Both the position numbers and the translations under genes were made by a program. Shown piece by piece: positions 12,481 through 22,139 of a stretch of 64,000 nucleotides of DNA (positions are counted from its first letter, which is position 1; the number at the start of each line of letters is the position of its first letter). The notes under the pieces are model-generated. The model was not told the origin of the DNA. It saw only the letters and a list, made by a program, of their open reading frames with translations, and made no database searches. Source of the DNA: Entonaema liquescens (lineage: Eukaryota; Ascomycota; Sordariomycetes; Xylariales; Xylariaceae); assembly GCA_902805475.1 (NCBI GenBank), contig CADCSX010000009.1, positions 496,001-560,000 on the forward strand, read 5' to 3'.

Positions 12481-13500
12481 CGATGGCACTCATATCCAAA
12501 AATTACCGACATATGAAAAAGGGGGGTTAAGGACGGGATGGGGGTTAGCAAACTGAGGGATGACGAATACTTTTAACAAATATTTTTACTTTAAGGGGTT
12601 GTATAGTATATTTGCTAGAAAGAACGATATAGCGCAGATTGTTACGCTGGGAGAATTTTATTTCTTTCTGAGGCTTTATTTTATTATCTTAGGTATATGA
12701 ATATTTACCTAGGTATCAAGGACGCAGCAATGTCGTTAACATGCGATGCCCTCAGGCATATGTGCCTGTTCATGTGGCAAAGCCGAAGAGATCAACGTAT
12801 ATTAGTCTCCGTATTAACCTTTGGCAACCGAATCCAGATACAAGCTATCCAGATCCATAGGAACGGTCTCCTCGGGCCCTCTCGATCCCTCTCGATCCAA
12901 GCCACCCACCAACCTAAAGGGAAATCCACGAACAACAAGCCCGATCCCGTACAACTATTTATGACTTCGTTGAGGGCTCAAGATCCATGAATACTACCTA
13001 TTTCCGGTCGACGAGCAGGTCAATGGGACTGTACTCTATGAAGATGGCCCCCTTTCCCTGACACTGCCGCATTTGGCTGATATGCTGATCTATCAGAGGA
13101 TTAGCGATTCTCTATGGCGAAAGCGTAGTATAACACTACTCCAATTATATGTCTACGGGTTTGTTATCCGTGGATCAATGTTGGACTGTCTCTTTCATTC
13201 TATCGACGATTGCCAGTCGAAGGTAGAGGATCGCGTATTCCGATAATCCGATCGGTGTACTCGGACATATGTGCGCGGATAATCTGTGCCTCTAATTGTA
13301 CGGCTTCAGCTGCATGCGGCGCCTCTCCTGGCGTTTGCATAAGCGCCGAGTGGCTGACCGTTGGTGTAGCATTGACGAATCTAAAAAGAAGCAGGCTGTG
13401 ACGGTCAAGATATTCCCCCAAGCCACAGCAAAAAAGCTGGATTCTAGATTTCTATACTTCATTCTTTAACCTCAAAAAAAGATTGCTAGCATAATCCAAG
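12481..13500. other. Spacer between zinc-ribbon copy B and the GTPase gene
   Basis: Apart from the open-frame relic at 12974-13246 no gene is supported. TATATGAATATTTACCTAGG lies at 12696-12715 and a short CTCTCGATCC duplication near 12880. Positions 13430-13500, with an A-run and a purine-rich end, are the likely leader of the GTPase gene. Confidence 0.4.
12974..13246 (+). pseudogene. Open-frame relic of unknown protein, no start codon
   Basis: Ninety codons are open between an upstream TGA and the TAA at 13244. The composition is protein-like: charged and hydrophobic residues alternate (IHEYYLFPVDEQVNGTVLYE, then SLTLPHLADMLIYQRISDSL). No ATG opens the frame. It may be the last exon of a decayed gene or part of an unrecognised spliced gene. 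The family is not recognised. It sits between zinc-ribbon copy B and the GTPase, in an area with other partial copies. Confidence 0.3.
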
Positions 13501-14853
13501 ATGCAACTCACTCTCCCGGGGCCTTACCCGGATGGCGATCTCAGTAATGGTTTCCAGCCACAAGAATCAGATGTATTCATTGCTATTATGGGTGTTACCG
13601 GTGCTGGAAAGAGCACGTTCATTTCAAAGTGTACCAAACAAGTCGTAGAGGTTGGCCATGACCTGCAGGCGTGTAAGATATGGCATCCATACCTCATTAA
13701 ATAAAGAACAATCTGATATTTTCTAGGTACTCGAGGTGTTGGGGTTTACCGGTCCACGCTGTTCTCAGACAAGAATGTATACCTTGTTGACACGCCTGGA
13801 TTCGATGACACAAATCGTACCGACAAGGAAGTACTCAAGGAAATTGCTACTTGGTTGGGAGCGGCATATACCAAGAAGATCCGACTCAGTGGCATCATCT
13901 ACCTTCACCGAATCACGGATACCCGGATGCAAGGCTCTGCAAAGAAAAACCTGCTCATGTTCAAGAGGCTTTGCGGACCTAAGGCGCTTGAACGTGTCAT
14001 TCTAGCAACTACTATGTGGGAGAGCCTGACTGATGAAGAGGTGGGCGTGAAGCGCGAACAGCAACTTGTTGAGACAGAGGATTTCTGGGGTTGGATGACG
14101 AGTAACGGCTCACAGGTTAAGCGACACCAGAATACGAAGGAGTCAGCTAAAGACCTTGTTCAGCTGTTACTGTCTTTCAGTGATACCCCCGTCACTCTCA
14201 AGATCCAAGAGGAAATCGTGGATCGACGCAAAACCCTAGACCAAACTGGTGCGGGTATGGAACTAGATAGCGCGTTGGCTCAAGAGAGGGAGAAATGCCG
14301 AAGAGAGATCCAAGAACTAAAAGCCGACATGCGCGAGGCCTTAGAAGCGCGTGATACTGAGACGGCCAAGGTTCTCGAGGAATCTCACCAAGAATTCATG
14401 GACAGAATCAAGAGCCTCGACCGTGATCGGCAAGAGCTCAAGGTATCCTTTGAGAATATGTATCAAGAACGTGTTGCGGGGCTCGAGGACCAGCTTCGCT
14501 CTCAGCATGAGGCCAACTCCCAAATGCATAAATCTATGCAGGACTTAATAGCGGAAATGAAGCTCGAGAGAGAGAAGAGTAAGATCTCTTTACCTTCACC
14601 CCCTCCCCTATCACCTCCCTGCAGTTCGACCGATTCCCGAAATGATGCTACGGAAGCGCGGAAAGAGGTGAGTAAAATGCAAGTCCACAAGGCCCAAACA
14701 ATTTCTAACCCACCATAGGGGGACGATATAGACTCCGTTTACCGGCGTCCCAATCCGAAGTGTTCAACATGCCTAAAAACATTCGAGAGCGAGAGGGCGC
14801 TTTCTATCCACCTCAAGGACTACGATCAGTATTGGAAAGATTACTGCCATTAG
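13501..14853 (+). CDS. P-loop GTPase (AIG1/G-domain type) with helical tail
   Basis: Predicted 415-residue protein. Exons are 13501-13672, 13727-14667 and 14719-14853. The G domain shows the Walker A loop GVTGAGKST at residues 31-39 and the Walker B/G3 motif DTPGFDDT at 79-86. The usual TKxD of G4 is not evident (ATTMWE lies near its place), so guanine specificity is uncertain. From about residue 200 to 340 the protein is very rich in E, K, Q and R with heptad-like spacing, suggesting a coiled coil. The end carries a CSTC...H...C pattern that could bind zinc. Such GTPases are numerous and lineage-variable in filamentous fungi, and resemble septin/AIG1-like GTPases in the G domain. The role is unknown. 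It stands inside the zinc-ribbon island, in the same orientation as its neighbours. Confidence 0.82.
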
Positions 14854-15014
14854 CCTTAAGGATGACTATCTCAAGTAGTGAAGTCTGTAAGGGGTATAAG
14901 TTTGATAAAACGGAAGTAAGGATCATGAGCATGGCCGCAATTCCTCAGACTGTGTATTGTTTAATATAGATATCACCATAATATTAGAACGTGCCGGTAT
15001 GAAATATAAATATT

Positions 15015-15206
15015 ATGTACAGCAGCAGACGCCGTTCAGGTCATGTTCCGTGTGACCCTGACGGTAAGGATGCTCCGGGAAAGCTGTTTTACGTCTGTAG
15101 AAACGGCACATGTAATTACAATAGATGTTGCACAGACGCTCAGGGCGAAGAAGTCACCATCGACTGGACGATTCTGAATCATCTGGTCCAGGCTGAATTT
15201 ATTTGA
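15015..15206 (+). pseudogene. Truncated GRF-like zinc-ribbon copy D
   Basis: A 63-codon open frame equivalent to only the second ribbon of copies A and B. It has GKLFYVCRNGTC (Cys28-x4-Cys33, same spacing as A and B), a single upstream cysteine where the others have C-x-C, and the matching end WTILNHLVQAEFI. The first ribbon and the short first exon are missing: the 160 bases upstream, directly after the GTPase stop, show no match. Its 3' flank (GCTCGAG...GAGAAAGAGCTGA) is like that of copy A. It is probably a duplication remnant, although a short expressed protein cannot be excluded. Confidence 0.5.
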
Positions 15207-17233
15207 TAGTTGTCCGACACGCTGACGATGGCGCTCGAGCCCGAGAAAGAGCTGATGTCAGAGGGAACAAGAAGACGAAAGGGCAGGCGTTGGATACACT
15301 CAGCTAGTGACTTTACTTCTAAACGTCGTTTGAATCGTTTGGCGTGTCTCTCATAAGCAACGACTTATGAGATCCACGTATCTGGAATTTTACACGAAGA
15401 TTCTTTCCTTTGGTAAATGGCGAGGCGCCACTGCCTTTATTCTGTCTAAGAAGCCGCTCATTGAGTATGATGATGATTACTTTGAAATGGGGAAAGGAGG
15501 GATTTTTGGAGAATGGGGAAAAGAAGTGAGTTATTGGTTTGTCTATCAGGTAGCTCAAATGCCGAGCATCGTCAATTATTAGTCTCGTTGTTCTTATATT
15601 TGATGAGTTATATATTGTGATATCTTTACCAAATATAGGCTTCTCTATAACCACTTTCGATTAGGTGCTCAGAGGATGGAGTAGATATCAATAATACCAT
15701 ACGCCTAAGACTTAAATTGAAAAGTAAGAGAGTCTTTGGGTAACCTACGTGTTCGACTACGATCAAGTACCTAGTTGAAGAAAAAGAGAAATAGGACGAG
15801 GATAAACTAAACTCGAGTTTATATAACCAGCAACTGATTATCCTAACGAAACTACGAGACGTCGCCAGTAACTAACCCACTTCTACTCATGCCTCTTCAG
15901 CACATGATACTCACCCAGAGGGCATTTACATAAACCATGCAAAGATCCCTAAGACTCTATAAGAATAGAATCTAGCTTACATATATACCAAGTACCATCG
16001 AAACCACCGTCTTCGGGAAAACCTTCCTCGCATCGTCCTTGGCAGCATCTGCACATGTACCTCAAAGGCCGTTTCCACCCGTATGTGTTCTATCAACGGG
16101 ACCGCGAAGCACATCCTACAATCATACGCACATACATACATATAGGACCTACATACGACCATACCTACTACCCACCTACATACCTAGGTACATACAGTTA
16201 CAGGGAGGTATATGCAGGCAAACAGTCCAATTCGGGAAACTCGACACGTGCCCCCGTGCCCGCAATACGACCTCGTTAGAGTACGTACGCGTAGTTGTAG
16301 TCGACCTAAGCTTCTGGGCATTGTATCACGATGCGGCGGCTCCACGAACTTGTCCGTTTCAGAAAATGTCCAGGGGGTCCCGTCTGCAAGACCCTGCGGA
16401 TCAGGATCCGGGGGCTGACTACGTGCATGCCGCTCGTACTAGTAATGCTAGATTTCGGAGATAGTGTTTCTATGTATGTAGGTAGGTTTAGTAAGTTGAT
16501 CCTTTTCATTTTCAAACTTTTTATTCTTCTTTTCTTTTGGCTTGTTCAGTTGCTTGTAGAATTTTGACTCGATTTTTGGTATTCATCATATGCTATCGTG
16601 ACTATGGTAGACTGTATCCATGCGCTATTATTACAATAGTAGTAACCTTCAGACTTCGCTCTAGTAATACAATGTGATTGTTTTTCGCTCTAATGAGAAT
16701 CGTTAATATGTTCCGCGCGCTTGTCGTAATTTTGTTGATTAATCCCTTCGACTCGGCCCTTGTCGTTGCCGTCACTGTCTGAATTTTTGGCAGAGGTTCG
16801 GTATTTCGAGTGCTCGCAGATTTTTTCGGCAGCATCTCCTCCTCTTCCTGACTCGAGGTCGTATAGACCGTCGGTCGCTCTGCCTAAGCTGGGAGGCGTC
16901 GCTTTTTAAACTCGCTCGCACTCCCGTATTCCTATGCTCAAACTAACCAAATGCTGCGTAGATGATGCTAATACTGGCGCATGCGGTAAGGACTGTGTTG
17001 TAAAATTACTCTCCATGTACGGGAAAAGCTCGTGTGAATTTGACAATGGAGCCCTTCATACAACTTCCAACGCCCTGGTATTTCCGTCATGACCGCCACC
17101 CTATTATTTCCTACTCACTTGATAGCTCGCCTTACGCCATTACGTTTTAGCAGCGCAGCTTGGGTAGTACGATAATACTACCATGGTATGCTGGTTTCTG
17201 TCTCCCCGTATCTACTCGCGGCTCTTGATTGTT
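15207..17233. other. Intergenic, no supported gene
   Basis: No family-like open frame is seen. Positions 16120-16210 carry a CATACATA/CCTACATACC simple-sequence zone with a TACCTAGGTA string. The last about 70 bases lie beyond the ZIP gene stop and are probably its 3' UTR. Confidence 0.5.
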
Positions 17234-18769
17234 TTAAGCGAAAGCACCGACGATAGACATACCAATAGCTATTCCAAGTTAGCCAAGAACGCGACCCGAG
17301 CGGATTATAAGTAGACTTACCTCCCAGGATGACAAACATGAAAGCGATCTTCTTGTCTTTCATCGTCAAGACCTTGCTGGATTCCTCGGAAAGGAAGTCC
17401 TCGGCGAGCAGATCAACCAGAGCTGCGTAGATCAAAAGACCGGAAGAGCTATAATATGTTAGCATTTAATTTTAAGATACTTGATATAGAAGTCCACATA
17501 CATAGAGTTGAATATTCCGACGATGATGAGACCGAAGGCGCTGTTGGGGTCGTAGGTGTTACGTGCAGCTAAACCGATAGCCTGTCCGATCGGTGCAGTT
17601 GTTCCGAAAGCAAACACTAATAGCCAAGGTCGGAGGCTGCCCTTGGGGTATGGAACGGCGGCGATACGGGAACCCAGACCGAGACCCTCGAACATCTGGT
17701 GGAAAAGAATGGCGATTAAAAGAACGACGAAGCCCTCGATGGTGATGGAGACGGTCATTCCGACGAAGACAGAGTGGAAAAGGATACCACCCTCAAGCAG
17801 GGTAATGTTCATGGACATTCTCTTGTAAACTAGAGGGTCAATCGGCTGGCCTTCTTCATCCATCATGCTCTTTTCGGTGACTACAACCTCTTCCTTGGGA
17901 TCCGATTGTACCGAGGCGTTGTCACCAGATGCCTTGATCATGTTGACGAGCTCGACACGCTGGCGGACGTATTGTTCGTAGAAGACGACGAACCATGGAG
18001 GCATTTCGGATCGAGGAAGATCAAACTCGCTCTCAGAGTATGGGTTTTGTATGTGGTCGTAGGCCTCCTCAGCCATCCTCTTCTCGTATTCGATGTCTTG
18101 GGTCTCAAAGCCCACCATGGTCGCATCGGACGGCATTGCGCGGTGCTGAGGTTGAGACTGAGGAACGACAACTGGTGCGGGCGCGTGTTGCTCAAAGCCT
18201 GTGGCGCCACCATGAGAATGTCCACCCATTTTGTTGTTCATCCACATCTCGATGATGAATAGGATAAATAGAGAAACCATCATGATGACACCGGGAAGCG
18301 GCGGGTATTGCTCAGTGAAGAGATCCGGAAGGCATGGGTCTGAAAGACTGAACCAGGCTGTAGGGAGAAGCTAAGAATGTGTTAAATGGAAATACCAGGT
18401 GCTATACTTTTAACATCACATACATGAACGAAAGCAGTTGCTATTAGGACACCCGTTCCGAAGTGCTTGCAGGCGAAGAACACCTTCTCCGGTACCTTCA
18501 ACCAGCTGATCTTCTTAGCAGCTACGGGAAAGCCAGCCCCTACGAATGAATTGTCAATATTATGCTATTCAGCCATGCATTACTAGACTTTTCCATACCT
18601 AAGCATGATGCAATTAGGACAAGGACTGAGAGACTGTTAGCTTGGGCGAAGCTCATATTTCATTTTAGAGGCACTTACATAGTCCAACCGTGTGTAGAGC
18701 AACATCGTACTCGCCAGCTTCCTTGCCACCGCCACAAACGGGCTTCGCGTTTGACATATCGGTCGACAT
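17234..18769 (-). CDS. ZIP-family zinc/iron transporter (ZRT-like)
   Basis: Predicted 421-residue plasma-membrane ZIP permease that imports Zn2+ or related divalent metals. Exons (minus strand) are 18769-18679, 18625-18599, 18539-18424, 18370-17502, 17448-17321 and 17268-17234. The early membrane part has FGTGVLIATAFVH and LLPTAWFSL. A His-containing variable loop (GGHSHGG) follows TM3, the conserved HSVFVG block is in TM4, and TM5 has HQMFEGLGLG (His302/Glu306 metal site). The end reads FNSISSGLLIYAALVDLLAEDF and then GMSIVGAFA. Joining all five introns restores the family pattern without a frameshift. Exon 2 is only 27 nt, spliced at CTCTCAG rather than the upstream AACAG, which would hit a stop. 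The long loop between TM3 and TM4 (about 150 residues) is typical of fungal Zrt proteins. Zinc specificity is inferred from family. Confidence 0.88.
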
Positions 18770-21700
18770 GATTGTTCTAACACCCGAGTTTACTTTAAAC
18801 CAAAGAATAATCCACAGAAAAAAACGAAAGGCTGAAGTCGGGAATCCGGCGACTGGAAACCCTGCAAGAGAAATCACACAAGAGGGAATAATATGAAGCC
18901 GTCCGGCGACTCCTGGTTGTAGAATAGAATAACAGACGAGAGGCTTCAATCCTCACGCCAAGAGAAGAGAATGTAAAAAAGAAGAGAAAAAGAGAATGTG
19001 AAAGAGAACGTAGACCCCTAACACTCGACCAGGACACTGCACAGAAGAATATGAATATCGGTCAAAAAGTCTTGGAAGATCCGGCTGGGCTTTTGCTTTA
19101 ATATGACCAGACTTCGCCCGGCGATCTCGGCCAGCGATGAGACGAAGACCCATGGAAGTCGATGTCGAAATTGCATACATCTGCACAGTTCACGGATTGA
19201 GAATAGATCATCTCGACTATTCTTGTCGTTTTTGCGCGTACAGGCGTATGAATGCAGTCAATTCCTCTTCGCGAGCCTCAAACCCTGTCTTAATCAAGCT
19301 CATAATCTGTATTGAATGAGAGATCGGCTTGGCTGGTGCTGCCAGGGTTGTTTCATAGCAAATTCTTTGCATCGTGCAGAAACCCAATAATAGTGCAATC
19401 TCTACCGTGCTAGGCATTTAGCAGTTGAAGATCATGTCTGTGCTTGTGAGAGCTTGGCATGAGCCTCACCCCGGGAGTTCCACTTACACACCAGTAATGC
19501 TCCATCTCATTACTTGATAAATTACTGCTACGCTCTATTACTTACTACTTCGGTAGTATGTAATAACTGCCTCGTCGCTCCATTGTCGTTAGCCTCATCT
19601 AGATGTACAAATGCACTAATCTAGCTCTACGACTAAAGCCAAGATGACTCAGAAAATAGTTAAACAGTCAAACAGTATAAGTTATAAGGTTGAAACAAGG
19701 CCCACTACTTACCCTAGGAGATTTACTTTGATATGTTCGTAGTAAGCTTTTGTAGCTATTTACGAGAACCGGTCTTCCTGATCAACTTCACAGTATGCGG
19801 AGAAGGCGTCGATAGCTGCGGCTGTTATGACTTCAACGAGTCGGGGGTTTTGTATGATAATCTATGTTACCTTGTTAGGAATAAAACTTTTCAAGTCGTA
19901 AAAATATGGGGGAAATAATTAAAGTTTTTAACAATATTAATATTTATAAGTTTTTATAATACAACTTATATAATTACATTTTCGTTAAGATAATAAACGT
20001 TAATAATTTTATTATTTTATATTTTAAACTTTTATTATAAATATATATTTAATTATTTAATTTTATATATAAAAATATAAAAAATTAATATTTAATAAAA
20101 ATAATATATTAATTATTTAATTTTTAAATTTAAAATTATTTATAATTATTTTATTCGAAATAAATTAAATAAAAATTAAATAAAATAAATTTATAAAAAT
20201 AATTTAATTAAATATATCGTTAATAATTAATAATTACGTCGTTATTAATTACATTTTTTAAAATTTTCGTTAAACATTAATAAATTTTAACATTTTTATA
20301 ATTTATTACATTTTTTCGTATAAATAAATAATTACATTAATAATATAAAACCGTTAATAACGTTAAAAATAAAATTTTTAAATTTATAAAAAATAAACGT
20401 TACGAAATACACGTTTTAAAAAAATACCATTTTAATTTAATATATAAAAACTTTTTTAAATAAATTAAATATACATATAAATAAATTTAACAAATATTAA
20501 ATAACTTATTATCATTTCGTAAACGTAATAATTACAATTTTAAAAAAATAACATTATTTAAAAAACAAACGTTATTAATTTTTTTATTCGTTAATAATTT
20601 TAATCGTTTAATTTTATAATTTAATTTATAATATTTAATTTTCGAAATAAATTAATATAAAATTACAATTATTAATTATACGTTTATAAATTTAAATTTT
20701 AAACATTAATAATAAAATTATTTAAAATTTTTATTACGTAATATAAATTTTTAATATTGCGTTTTTTTCGCCGTTAAATATTTAAAAATTTAATTAACAT
20801 TTAAAATTTAATTAAAATAAAAACTTTATTAAAATAATAAAATATAATATATAAATTAATTATATTTTTTACATTTCATTACCGTATATAAACTCGAAAA
20901 TTTAACATTATTTAACATTTTACAAAAATAAAATTATTATAATTAAATATTTTAAAAATATTTTTAAAATCGTTAAAAAAAACCTTATTATATATAATTA
21001 CATAATAATAATAAAATAAATTTTAAAAAATATTATATAATTATATTATTATTTATTAAACGTTTTTTAAATAATTTATTTATTTATATAATATTTTAAT
21101 ATAATAACATTTTAATTTATATAATAAAAAAAACATTTCGTTATTTAAATCGTTTTAAAATTTATATTATAAAATAATTTTTAAATAATTTTAATTTAAA
21201 TTTTATTAAAAATATATAAATTTAAATAAAAAATTAATTAAAATTAAATTATAATTTAAAAAATTTTAATTTTAAAAAATTAAAAAAAATTATTTTTAAA
21301 ATTTAAAACGCCGTTTTTAAAAATCTATTAATATTTTTTTCGTTATTAATATATAATAAAATAAAAAATATAAAAAATAATAAAAATCGTTAATAACGTT
21401 TTTAATTTTTTAAAATTTTATATTTTTATATATAAAATTATATTAAAAATAACATCGTAATAAAAATAAATAAATTATAAAACAATGGAACCACTAACGT
21501 TTACCATTTTAGCAAAGATATATTATGATAAATTAAAAATTTAAACGTATGTCCAAAACAACATTACGGCTTAGCAGAGAAAAGTCCGGGGTAGAGTGGC
21601 TTGGCTTCCGGCTTTATTCTTAAGTGAACAAGGAGTTTTTGCCATCTAAGCTGTAACAGATAAGACATGATAGTCGCGGCAAAGGTTAAGTCCGTTTTGA

Positions 21701-22139
21701 ATCGAAACAAAATTGGGCCAATGGGGCATTCCGCATTTGATAGTGATCAGCTCTCTGCCGATGAGAACAATCCCTTGCCAAGAGCGCTGCTGTTTGAGAC
21801 GGAGAGAAAACTGCGGTCTAAGCGGGAGCAGTTGACGACCCCCGGGCCGGCATATCAAACCCCTGTTTAGCTTTTTTCTTTGTGCTTCTGCGCGGGGGTT
21901 TTCTGAGGAGAGACCAGCAAAGCTTTCTTGGCAGACGAAATGACCTGGAAGAGTGTTGCATCCTGTCTAGGTGTCAGTGGAGCGTCATGGAGTGTAATGC
22001 AACATATGACAACGGTTGGCTCCCTCATATTAGCATTTCAACCCAGGTCGAGATATAATTATGTATGAGCCGTCTTGTAACGATCACCCACTGTTATTTA
22101 GAAACACCTTCTGTATTGCACCCCAAAGGCTTCCAGAGC
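18770..22139. other. Spacer between ZIP and CDF genes, with a large AT-rich block
   Basis: The first about 300 bases are the ZIP promoter and leader, rich in GAGAAAAGAG-like purine tracts. From 19.1 to 19.9 kb no gene is seen. The AT block (19920-21480) is listed separately. From 21490 to 22139 base composition is normal again. A 67-codon frame at 21667-21870 has no recognisable features. Positions 21900-22139 are probably the CDF promoter. Confidence 0.5.
19920..21480. repeat. AT-rich block with CpG-only G residues, RIP-like relic
   Basis: About 1.55 kb of almost pure A/T with abrupt borders. There is no open frame of note. From about 20000 to 21480 nearly every G follows a C (as in TTCGTTAA and AACGTTA). 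C also survives in ACA, ACT and ACC contexts on the + strand, while TG, AG and GG are virtually absent. This is what repeat-induced point mutation would leave if one strand were deaminated far more than the other and CpG were spared. The original element cannot be recognised. The small AT block at 1-175 may be related. Confidence 0.75.

Noticed and set aside
17556..18262. Plus-strand open frames over the ZIP gene
   Set aside because: They are shadows of the conserved ZIP exon 4 on the other strand.
19920..21480. AT block as inserted mitochondrial DNA or a centromere core
   Set aside because: No mitochondrial gene or tRNA is recognisable, and residual CpG with missing non-CpG G fits mutation of a repeat better. 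At about 1.5 kb it is small for a centromere.
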